The notes beneath the pieces were generated by a model. It had not been told where the DNA came from, ran no database searches, and was given only the letters and a program-made list of their open reading frames with translations. Of a stretch of DNA of 64,000 nucleotides, positions 8,804 to 16,609 are shown one piece after another. Positions within the stretch are counted from its first letter, which is position 1, and the number at the start of each line of letters is the position of its first letter. Source of the DNA: JAZDCZ01 sp046757925 (GTDB lineage Bacteria > Gemmatimonadota > Gemmatimonadetes > Gemmatimonadales > GWC2-71-9); contig JBHHZE010000004.1 in the NCBI GenBank assembly GCA_046757925.1, positions 1 through 64,000 on the forward strand, given 5' to 3'. The position numbers and the translations under genes were made by a program.

Positions 8804-10675
8804 ATGGATGATACTCAGCTCGGACCGCTCGCCGCTCGACTTGCCGATGCTCTCTCCGGTTCCTACGTCATTGAAGGCGAAATCGGAAGGGGTGGAATGG
8901 GTGTCGTCTACAGTGCGCGGGACACCAAGCTCAAGCGACGCGTTGCCATAAAGCTCCTTCCCCCGGATCTGGCGTTCCGGGAGGGAATCAAGCGACGTTT
9001 CATTCGGGAAGCGCAAACAGCGGCCCGATTATCTCATCCTCACATTGTACCAATTCATGCTGTTGGCGATGACGGTGAACTCGTCTATTTCGTCATGGGC
9101 TACGTGGACGGAGAGTCGCTGGCTCAGCGTTTGAGACGAAGGGGCAAGCTCCCCATTGAAGAGGCACGACGAATAATGAAGGAAACTGCCGACGCCTTGG
9201 GGCACTCCCATGCCGCCGGAGTCATCCACCGCGATATCAAGCCCGACAACGTCCTGCTGGAGGGGACACGCCGACGGGTCATGGTAACGGACTTCGGTAT
9301 CGCCAAGGCTCTCTCTGAGGCCGGTGCCGGAACATTGACGGGCACCGGAGTTGCCTTGGGAACACCAACGTACATGAGCCCCGAACAGGCAGCGGGTGAG
9401 AAGGATGTCGACGCGCGCAGCGATCTCTATTCGTTGGGGATAGTGGCGTTCGAGATGTTGGCCGGCAAACCTCCGTTCAGAGCGCCGACGGTGCCGGGTG
9501 TGTTGATGAAGCAGATCACCGAGCTGCCGCCAGATATGATCCGCATTCGCGCTGAGATCCCCGAAGAGTTGGCGGCAACCATAATGCGGTGCCTCGAAAA
9601 AGATCCGGCAAGTCGCTGGCCCACGGCCGATGCTCTGCGACGGGCACTCGAGAGCAGGTCGTCCGGCCCCTACAAGCCACGGGCATCGCCATCCCAACGA
9701 CGTAGCCACCAGCGACGGCCGGTTCCCGGGCGATCCCGCGGAGCGCCAAGGGAGTGGGGTGATTGGTGGGAAGAACGCGAGGGCCTGCGCGAACGACGCC
9801 CGGCGCGGTCGCCGGCGCGAGAACGCACTCCGGCCAAGAAGGTAGAGCAAGATGGTAGCGAACCGGGTATCGTGCGACGTTTTCGCTCCAACTTCGCATC
9901 CTATGTCTCCGTCAACGGCGGATTCCTCCTATTCAACGTGGTGACGGGAATTGAGTCCCCCTGGTTTCTCATTCCCGCTATTGGCTGGGGCATCGGACTC
10001 GCGTCGCAGTACGGCAAGCTATGGGCAGACGGCTACAGTATGAGAGACGTGCTGAACCCACCGCGCGCCAAGGACGCGATCCCGCGACCGGGCGATGTAT
10101 CTCCACCCAAGAGACTGGCGGCACCGGGACCGGAACCGACAACTGACGAATTCGGCAAGCAGGTGGGCTCTATCGTACAGATGCGCAAGGACCGGGCAGC
10201 GATCGTGCAGTCGGTCGGTCGGTTGCCACAAGCCGAGCGCGATATGCTTCCCGAGGTAATCCAGACGGTGGATGCCCTGATGGAACGGGCGGCCCAATTG
10301 GGCAGAACTCTCAGTCAGATGGAGGGTGGGGTGAGCCGCGACTCCATCAGGGAGTTGGAAGAGAGAATTGCAGGGTTGGAGCAAGACTCTGCGGGACCTG
10401 GGCAGCACAGAGTCGACCTCCTCAGGAGACAGCACGAGTCCTTGACGGAGCTATTGGAGAGACGGGAGCGGTTGGAATCCCAATTCGCGAGCTGCGTGCT
10501 CGCAGTGCAGAATGTGAGGTTCGATCTACTGCGACTGCGCTCGGCGGGAATAGCGGAGGTGCTGAGCGATCTGACTTCTGCCACACAGCAAGCGCGCGCA
10601 TTGCGCATCGACGTCGAGGCGGCGATCGGTGCCGCAGGCGAAATCAGAGAGGCCTTGGGTCGCAGCCCTCTCTAG
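8804..10675 (+). CDS. Membrane-anchored Ser/Thr protein kinase with 2TM and coiled-coil domains
   Basis: 623 aa. Hanks-type kinase domain at about 20-285: glycine loop GRGGMGVV (28-35), ATP-binding Lys50, catalytic HRDIKPDN (142-149, Asp144) and DFG Asp163, so it should be active. A basic, proline/arginine-rich linker (about 290-355) leads to a two-helix membrane domain (about 362-405: SYVSVNGGFLLFNVVTG, then FLIPAIGWGIGLASQYG). This resembles the 2TM domain common in such bacterial kinases. The last 170 residues are predicted long helices, probably coiled coil. The kinase and tail would both face the cytoplasm. Its stop shares CTAG with the stop of the convergent E1 gene. Confidence 0.92.
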   Translation: MDDTQLGPLAARLADALSGSYVIEGEIGRGGMGVVYSARDTKLKRRVAIKLLPPDLAFREGIKRRFIREAQTAARLSHPHIVPIHAVGDDGELVYFVMGYVDGESLAQRLRRRGKLPIEEARRIMKETADALGHSHAAGVIHRDIKPDNVLLEGTRRRVMVTDFGIAKALSEAGAGTLTGTGVALGTPTYMSPEQAAGEKDVDARSDLYSLGIVAFEMLAGKPPFRAPTVPGVLMKQITELPPDMIRIRAEIPEELAATIMRCLEKDPASRWPTADALRRALESRSSGPYKPRASPSQRRSHQRRPVPGRSRGAPREWGDWWEEREGLRERRPARSPARERTPAKKVEQDGSEPGIVRRFRSNFASYVSVNGGFLLFNVVTGIESPWFLIPAIGWGIGLASQYGKLWADGYSMRDVLNPPRAKDAIPRPGDVSPPKRLAAPGPEPTTDEFGKQVGSIVQMRKDRAAIVQSVGRLPQAERDMLPEVIQTVDALMERAAQLGRTLSQMEGGVSRDSIRELEERIAGLEQDSAGPGQHRVDLLRRQHESLTELLERRERLESQFASCVLAVQNVRFDLLRLRSAGIAEVLSDLTSATQQARALRIDVEAAIGAAGEIREALGRSPL

Positions 10676-12804
10676 AAGCGGTCTATCTCAACAATGGCGT
10701 CTACCAGATTTCTTGTCTGAGGAAGTATCAGGTCTTCCAGCTCGGGACTGTATGCCACGAAGGTGTCGGTAGAAGCAACCCGCCTCACGGGCGCATCGAG
10801 CCACGCGAAATAGTCGTCCGCTATTTTAGCGGCGATTTCTGCACCGTAGCCCCACGACAGTGAATCCTCGTAGGCGACAATGACCTTGTTCGTCTTCTGC
10901 ACCGACGCTGCTATCGTGTCCCAATCCACAGGGTTGAGTGACCTGAGGTCGATGACCTCTGTGCTTATGCCACGCTCTTCGTCCAGCTGACGTGCCGCTT
11001 GCAGTGTCCGCTGGACCACCGCACCGTAGGTCACCACCGTGAGATCAGTTCCTTCATGTACCACTTTGGCTTTGCCAAACGGGATCATAAAGTTGGGACC
11101 CGGATTGGGGGCCTTGTTGTAGGTCTGTCGATACAAATGCTTGTGTTCCAAAAAGATCACCGGGTCGTCGCACCTTATCGCAGTTCTCAACAACCCGTTC
11201 GCATCCAGCGCCGTTGCGGGACACACCACTCTCAATCCCGGGATGCTGGTATAGACTGCTGCACCAGTTTGGGAATGGTAGATTGCCCCACCCTTGAGAT
11301 ACCCACCGTAAGTGGCCCGCACCACCACCGGTGCCTTGAACGCACCGTTGCTTCTCCAACGCACGAGCGCGAGTTCGTTCCGGATCTGGTGATAGGCCGG
11401 CCAGATGTAGTCGAAGAACTGGATCTCCACGACCGGCTTGATGCCTCGCCCGGCCAGTCCCACAGCTCTTCCTACGATATTGGCTTCGGCCAGTGGGGAA
11501 TTGTACACCCGGTCGGGACCGAACTCTTTCTGTAATCCCCACGTAACCTTGAAGACGCCGCCCTTGCCCCTGACCTCATCGACGTATTCCTCTCGGGACA
11601 CATCCGCCACGTCCTCGCCGAAGACCACAATGCGGGGATCCCGGGCCATCTCATCCCTCAGACAGCGGTTCAGGAGATCGACCATTGTCGTCGGGTTGCC
11701 GCCAAACTGGGGATCGTCTTCTGTATCGAACTGCTCTGCGGTCGGATCCACGTCTTCCGAGTAGACGTGGCGGTATATGGTTTCCGGCCCCGGTTGCGGG
11801 GAGGCGACGGCAACCTCGCTCGCCAGATCTACGTCCTCATTGGCCTTGGATTGGATGTCTTCTATCTCGGCTGCGCTTGCCACGCCCTGCTCAATCAACC
11901 GTACTGGAAACACGTCCACCGGATCCCGCGCCGCTTCCGCCTCCCGCTCCGTCGATGGCTTGTACATCACCTCATCATCCGACAGCGAGTGGGAATACGG
12001 TCGGATCACGTGCGCGTGCACGAGCGCGGGTCCTTTGCGGGCGCGACAATACGCCGCCGCTCTGGCAAGAGCGTCATAGGAGGCCACAGGATCACAGCCA
12101 TCGACCTCCTGAATCGACAAGTTGGGAAAACCGGAAACCAAACGCGATACCGACCCACCCGCCGTCTGTACCTCGACCGGGACCGAAATGGCGTAACCAT
12201 TGTCCTCGATCAGGAACAACACCGGCAATTTGAGGTTGCAGGCGGTATTCAACGCCTCCCAGAATTCACCTTCGCTAGTGGTGCCGTCGCCGGCTGCACA
12301 CAATACCACCTCGTCTTTCCGAATCACGTCGTCTCTATCCGGAATGTCGGTAATACGGTGGTATCGGTACCACGCCTCGGCACAACCCACTGCACCGAGG
12401 AATTGCGTGCCGGTTGGGCTCGAGGAAGTAACGATATTCAGGTCCTTGTGCCCCCAATGAGACGGCATCTGTCGCCCACCGGAATTGGGGTCGTCTCCCG
12501 CTGCAACCGCTGAGAGAAACATTTCGGTGGGCGTCATTCCGAGTGTGAGACACAGGGCGCGATCGCGATAATACGGATAAAACCAGTCGTAACCGGCTCT
12601 TAGAACCTTTCCGGCAGCGACCTGAATCGCCTCGTGCCCGGCACCAGAAATCTGGAAGAATATCTTGTTTTGACGTTTTAGCTGGATTTCTTTGTCGTCG
12701 ATCCGCCTGGAGGTATACATCAGGCGATAGATATCTAGAAGTTGATCTTTATCGAGCCGCGCCGCGGGCGACTGTTTCGTCTTTGTCTTGGATTTGGTAG
12801 GCAT
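10672..12804 (-). CDS. Fused E1 alpha-beta subunit of a 2-oxo-acid dehydrogenase complex
   Basis: 710 aa with two parts that are normally separate subunits. The E1-alpha part (about 15-340) has the thiamine-diphosphate motif starting GDGTTSEGEF at 172 and ending at EDNGYAI near 200. A linker rich in Asp/Glu/Pro leads to the E1-beta transketolase-like part (about 370-710: VVFGEDVA, PVVEIQFFDYIWPA, VVRATYGGYLKGG). It would decarboxylate pyruvate or branched-chain 2-oxo acids and pass the acyl group to E2 lipoate; the substrate is not certain, though the alpha part resembles the branched-chain type. No E2 or E3 gene is in the window. Basic lysine-rich N-terminus. Confidence 0.92.
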   Translation of the reverse strand: MPTKSKTKTKQSPAARLDKDQLLDIYRLMYTSRRIDDKEIQLKRQNKIFFQISGAGHEAIQVAAGKVLRAGYDWFYPYYRDRALCLTLGMTPTEMFLSAVAAGDDPNSGGRQMPSHWGHKDLNIVTSSSPTGTQFLGAVGCAEAWYRYHRITDIPDRDDVIRKDEVVLCAAGDGTTSEGEFWEALNTACNLKLPVLFLIEDNGYAISVPVEVQTAGGSVSRLVSGFPNLSIQEVDGCDPVASYDALARAAAYCRARKGPALVHAHVIRPYSHSLSDDEVMYKPSTEREAEAARDPVDVFPVRLIEQGVASAAEIEDIQSKANEDVDLASEVAVASPQPGPETIYRHVYSEDVDPTAEQFDTEDDPQFGGNPTTMVDLLNRCLRDEMARDPRIVVFGEDVADVSREEYVDEVRGKGGVFKVTWGLQKEFGPDRVYNSPLAEANIVGRAVGLAGRGIKPVVEIQFFDYIWPAYHQIRNELALVRWRSNGAFKAPVVVRATYGGYLKGGAIYHSQTGAAVYTSIPGLRVVCPATALDANGLLRTAIRCDDPVIFLEHKHLYRQTYNKAPNPGPNFMIPFGKAKVVHEGTDLTVVTYGAVVQRTLQAARQLDEERGISTEVIDLRSLNPVDWDTIAASVQKTNKVIVAYEDSLSWGYGAEIAAKIADDYFAWLDAPVRRVASTDTFVAYSPELEDLILPQTRNLVDAIVEIDRF

Positions 12805-12858
12805 AATCGAAAAATAGCCCAGATCTTGATTGAGGCCAGCGGTGTCGGATGGGTCCTT

Positions 12859-13113
12859 CTATTTGCCGAGCTTGGCAATCTTGCCGAGTGCTTTGAGCTT
12901 CTCCAACGCCACATGAGATGGCGACTCGGCCTGCGAATCACATAGTGCGTCCCGAACATCGAGCAAGACCTCGAGCATGAGTTGTTCGCGTTGATAGGAT
13001 GCGTCCAGATCCATCATCCGTTCGGCATCGCCGGATTCCTTTGCACGGCCGTAGGCTTCACGGTATATAGCTTCCAGATTGGCGAGTATTCTATCTCTCG
13101 AGCGCACACTCAT
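12859..13113 (-). CDS. Small hypothetical protein, 84 aa
   Basis: A short, highly helical, charged protein (RDRILANLEAIYREAYGRA... REQLMLEVLLDVRDAL) with no cysteine cluster or membrane segment. It is in the run between the DUF1015 gene (14 bp upstream) and the E1 gene (54 bp downstream) and is probably co-transcribed. The pattern of amphipathic helices suggests a small dimeric adaptor. Unknown function. Confidence 0.7.
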   Translation of the reverse strand: MSVRSRDRILANLEAIYREAYGRAKESGDAERMMDLDASYQREQLMLEVLLDVRDALCDSQAESPSHVALEKLKALGKIAKLGK

Positions 13114-13127
13114 CGTTTGCTACTCCC

Positions 13128-14381
13128 TTACGACCCGTGATGCTTCAAAGTCACCAACCCGCTCGGCACTTTGGGTAGAAAGTATGTCGCTTTCTGCGGC
13201 ATCACCGCACCCGCATCGGCCACCGCCAGCACCTGATCTACGTCCGTCGGATTCAACAACACGCCGGCGGCGGCTTCACCCCTGGCTATCTCGCCGATCA
13301 GCGCATCGGGATCGGCGCTATAACCGAGCCAAGCCTCCGAGCCAGCCATGTGCAGCAGCCGCTTGACGATCATCTCATCCACACGGGCCACATCGAGTGA
13401 GGCTACCGCAGGTTCGTTCACGAAAGGCAAGTCTCCCAAACTCGCACCGCCCTTGAGCAATAACGCCAACGCGTTTCCGCTCGGTCGCACGACTACACAG
13501 GCGGTGCCCCTGTCCTTTAGGTCCGCCAGGTGCGCGACGCAGTTTTCCTCCGAAGAAAGCTCACGAAGGTGAAAACGTTCCCTCAATTCGTCGATAAACG
13601 GATCAATATCTATGCGATCTCCGTAAATCACACGATGCGTGGGGAGAACCTTGAGTCCGGGATCGCCCACCGGCACCACCAGCGCGAGGGTACGGTCCGC
13701 TCCGGGGGCTTCATCCATGTATGCCCCGGCCGTCTCATACCTGTGGTGGCCGTCAGCCATGTATAGTGGCCCGCAGCCGGCAGCTTCAGCGAGCTTCCGG
13801 CCCTCGACTGCACTCACTCGCCACAACCTGACGTCAACCCCGTTCAATTCACACTCGACAAGCGGTCGATGTCCGGTAACCTCTACCAATCCTTGCTGCA
13901 GCTTTCCGTCGTCATCTGGCGCGAGCATCAGCAACGCCTCAAACATCGCACCGGTTGCACGCATTAGGGCAAGTCTATCCTGCTTGGGCCCCGCGTGCGT
14001 CTTCTCGTGGGGCTTTACCACACCGGTTCCCATCGGTTCCACGAGCACCGCCCCAATGACTCCGGTCCGCGTATATACTCCACCTCCCGGCGCAGTGAAA
14101 TCTTGTTGCACCACGTACACGCTTTCCTCGGAATCAGGCTGCAGCACACCTTGTTCCAGCCACTTGGCAAACAGTTTTCCAGCGCGTTCGTATTTGTCCT
14201 CATCTCCTGCGGGAAGGATCAAGTGCACAATGTTGTGAATGTTACGCTCAGCCAGTGCACCACGTTCCTCGACGGATATCACATCATACGGAGGCGCAAT
14301 CAGGTCTTGCAGTCGGTCACCAGCCTGAAATCGATAACCAACGAATGGTGCAACCGCGGACTTTGAGTTCGAGCTAGACAT
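13128..14381 (-). CDS. DUF1015-family protein
   Basis: 417 aa from the ATG at 14381, which has GGGACG a few bases upstream; an ATG at 14426 would add 15 residues that the family does not need. Diagnostic features: PFVGYRF and APPYDVIS at the start, an EKTHAGPKQDR stretch, and YMADGHHRYETA in the middle. DUF1015 proteins resemble ParB-fold/SpoJ-like hydrolases but their reaction is not established. The HHR motif is the presumed active-site region. Lies 54 bp after rsgA on the same strand and just before a small unknown gene, so it is in the long minus-strand operon. Confidence 0.9.
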   Translation of the reverse strand: MSSSNSKSAVAPFVGYRFQAGDRLQDLIAPPYDVISVEERGALAERNIHNIVHLILPAGDEDKYERAGKLFAKWLEQGVLQPDSEESVYVVQQDFTAPGGGVYTRTGVIGAVLVEPMGTGVVKPHEKTHAGPKQDRLALMRATGAMFEALLMLAPDDDGKLQQGLVEVTGHRPLVECELNGVDVRLWRVSAVEGRKLAEAAGCGPLYMADGHHRYETAGAYMDEAPGADRTLALVVPVGDPGLKVLPTHRVIYGDRIDIDPFIDELRERFHLRELSSEENCVAHLADLKDRGTACVVVRPSGNALALLLKGGASLGDLPFVNEPAVASLDVARVDEMIVKRLLHMAGSEAWLGYSADPDALIGEIARGEAAAGVLLNPTDVDQVLAVADAGAVMPQKATYFLPKVPSGLVTLKHHGS

Positions 14382-14435
14382 AATCGTCCCGTATTTCCCT
14401 GTCGCAGCAATAGTGGTCGAGTTCACATTGCGTCA

Positions 14436-15341
14436 CTACCAGTCGCGAGCGGCAGCGACGGCCTCGTCTAGCAGGCGTCTGTACGATGCCAACCGACTGG
14501 CCGCCATCTGGCCGTTCTGCGCGGCCCTCGCCACAGCACAGCCGGGCTCCTCCAGGTGGCGACAATTATCGAACCGACAATCCGTTTCAAATTTCTCGAG
14601 TTCTGGGAAAGCTGCAGCTACCTCTAACGGTTCCAGTCCCCAAAGACCAATGTCCCTTAGCCCCGGCGTATCCACGACAAACCCGCTTGGCCCGAAAGGA
14701 TACATCTCCGCTGCAACCGTCGTGTGCCTACCCCCACCCGACTTCTCGCTCACCTCCGAGGTCCGTAGCTTGAGACCCGGTTGCATCGCATTAAGTAGAC
14801 TCGACTTTCCAACGCCCGTCGGCCCAGTGAGTAAAGAGATGCATCCGTCGAGGTACGACGCAAGTTCATCGAGACCCTCCCGGTTGGGCACACTCGTAAG
14901 TACAACTCGATATCCTGCCGTCCTGTAGGGCAATGCGAGAACATCTGACCTATCGCACAAATCGCACTTGTTGACCACTAGGGTTACAGCCAGACCGTTG
15001 GCCTCTGCAACGGCCGTAAAGCGATCCATTGTATGCGCATTCCACGCAGGTCTCCGTGTCGCTCCCACCACCACTACCTGATCGACGTTCGCGGCTACGT
15101 GTCGCACACCTCTGTGCCCCCCTGGAGTACGGCGCTTGAGCACAGAGGACCTGGGCTCCACTTCTTCGACCGTGGCACCACCATCGTCGTGCTCAGTCAC
15201 TACAACTCGGTCACCCACCAAGACTCGTTCCCGTCCCGACTGTCTCAATCGGCCGCGGAGGTTCGCTTCGACAATTCTGCCATCACAGCTAACCCGGTAC
15301 AACCCGCCCGTCTTGGCAAGTACTATTCCCTGTATTCCCAC
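14436..15341 (-). CDS. rsgA: Ribosome small subunit-dependent GTPase RsgA
   Basis: 301 aa from a GTG at 15341, which overlaps the TAG of the upstream gene (TAGTG). The N-terminal OB-fold begins at GIQGIVLAKTGGLYRV. The GTPase domain is circularly permuted, with G4 NKCD before G1 GPTGVGKSS and G3 DTPG. A C-terminal zinc site follows (CRFDNCRHLEEPGC: Cys, Cys, His, Cys). RsgA helps the late maturation of the 30S subunit. An upstream start at 15509 would only add residues from the neighbouring gene's antiframe and is rejected. It is translationally coupled to the small gene before it. Confidence 0.95.
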   Translation of the reverse strand: MGIQGIVLAKTGGLYRVSCDGRIVEANLRGRLRQSGRERVLVGDRVVVTEHDDGGATVEEVEPRSSVLKRRTPGGHRGVRHVAANVDQVVVVGATRRPAWNAHTMDRFTAVAEANGLAVTLVVNKCDLCDRSDVLALPYRTAGYRVVLTSVPNREGLDELASYLDGCISLLTGPTGVGKSSLLNAMQPGLKLRTSEVSEKSGGGRHTTVAAEMYPFGPSGFVVDTPGLRDIGLWGLEPLEVAAAFPELEKFETDCRFDNCRHLEEPGCAVARAAQNGQMAASRLASYRRLLDEAVAAARDW

Positions 15342-15661
15342 TACCAGTCGAGCGTCTCTCTTGGCCTGGCTATCAGGCGATCCAGGTGTTCTTTCAGTTC
15401 GTACAGGGTCAGGTCTTCGATGGCACGGCCCGCCTGCTCCGGAGAATTGCCAAACGCCAGATACTCGGTTTCCAAGTGTCCATCCGGACCACCACGGCTC
15501 GACGACCAACGAATGAAGAGAACCGCGGCACCATAGCGACCATCTTCACACGGGGTCTCGTCCGCAAATACCTCCACCGAATACGCATTCCCGTCTGCCC
15601 CGGTGAACGCAGGCGGTCGATCGTGGACCGCGCGATACCCACCTAGGGTCTTATCTCTTAT
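15341..15661 (-). CDS. Small hypothetical protein with no standard start codon
   Basis: About 106 aa (…YRAVHDRPPAFTGADG, then YSVEVFADETPCEDGRYG, AVLFIRWSSSRGGPDGH, ending RPRETLDW). The sequence looks like a genuine small family: the frame is clean down to a TAG overlapping the rsgA GTG, and it fills the gap between two genes exactly. But no ATG, GTG or TTG exists in this frame between the proline dehydrogenase stop and the conserved part. The only in-place candidate is ATA at 15661, overlapping the proline dehydrogenase TAA in an ATAA junction reminiscent of ATGA coupling. Start is a guess. Function unknown. Confidence 0.5.
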   Translation of the reverse strand: MRDKTLGGYRAVHDRPPAFTGADGNAYSVEVFADETPCEDGRYGAAVLFIRWSSSRGGPDGHLETEYLAFGNSPEQAGRAIEDLTLYELKEHLDRLIARPRETLDW

Positions 15662-16593
15662 CGTGTTCGCGAGAGTCTCTCCTTCGTCATACTCGCCACC
15701 ATGAAAACAACGTTCGCTGGCCGTTCCGCCAGCCTGCGCATGAGATAGGGATACCAGTTGTTTCCGAACGGAACGTAAACACGCACGTTGTATCCTTTCT
15801 CCCTCAGCGCTTGCTGCAAATCCCGTCTCACCCCGTAGAGCATTTGGAACTCGAAGCGGTCGGGCGAAACATTGTGACACTCGACAAACTCCAACGCCTG
15901 ATCGATCAAGCGCTCATCGTGCGTGGCGATCGCCGGGTACTTACCATCGGTGAGCAGCCGTTTCATGAGCGTCAGATACGATGCGTCGACTTCCTGCCTC
16001 GTCCCAAACGCGACCGACACGGGCTCGGCATAAGCTCCTTTGCAAAGTCGCACGCGTGCACCCAGTGAGATCATTCTCTCCACATCCCCGCCCGAGCGTC
16101 GCAGATAACCCTGAATCACAACACCGGTGAGCTCGCCAAATTCAGGGTGCAGATCGTGCGTGAAAACGTCAAGCGTGCGCTCAGTATAGGCGGAACTCTC
16201 CATGTCGATCCTCACAAAGATACCGTGCTCGCTCGCCCGTGTGAGGATGGCCCTCATATTTTCTACACAAAGCGCTCGATCGATGTCCAGACCCAACTGC
16301 GTGAGCTTCACCGAGACGTTACCTACCACCCCGCTTGCAGCGATAGCATCGAGGACATCCAAGACGTCGTCGCGGGCTCTGTAGGTTTCCTCAGGAACAT
16401 GGACGCTCTCACCCAATAGATCGAGACTCACCTCTATGTTCCTGGAATTGAGCGTCTTGGCAGCCGCCACTGCACTTTCCACGGTCTCTCCGGCGACGAA
16501 CCGGGAGGCGATACGTTGGGCTAAACTGTTTTGTTTGACGAAATTGAATGCGCCCCGGCGTTCGCTTAGCCAGAGGAGAAGCCCTTTGAGCAT
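15658..16593 (-). CDS. Proline dehydrogenase
   Basis: 311 aa from the ATG at 16593, 17 bp after the preceding gene. FAD-dependent monofunctional ProDH: oxidises L-proline to pyrroline-5-carboxylate and feeds electrons to the quinone pool. Family marks include FVAGET near residue 33, LDLLGESV, KLTQLGL, RIDMESS, VIQGYLRRS, RLCKGAY, ATHDERLI, FEFQMLYG, VPFGNNWYPYLMRRLAERP. The P5C dehydrogenase partner is not in the window. Sits in a catabolic operon after the FadJ-like and thiolase genes, consistent with joint use of amino and fatty acids. Confidence 0.94.
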   Translation of the reverse strand: MLKGLLLWLSERRGAFNFVKQNSLAQRIASRFVAGETVESAVAAAKTLNSRNIEVSLDLLGESVHVPEETYRARDDVLDVLDAIAASGVVGNVSVKLTQLGLDIDRALCVENMRAILTRASEHGIFVRIDMESSAYTERTLDVFTHDLHPEFGELTGVVIQGYLRRSGGDVERMISLGARVRLCKGAYAEPVSVAFGTRQEVDASYLTLMKRLLTDGKYPAIATHDERLIDQALEFVECHNVSPDRFEFQMLYGVRRDLQQALREKGYNVRVYVPFGNNWYPYLMRRLAERPANVVFMVASMTKERLSRTR

Positions 16594-16609
16594 TATGAGC
16601 CGGGGAAAA

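Noticed and set aside
15342..15509. A longer RsgA start at 15509
   Set aside because: The extra residues are antiframe of the small upstream gene; the OB-fold begins right after the GTG at 15341.
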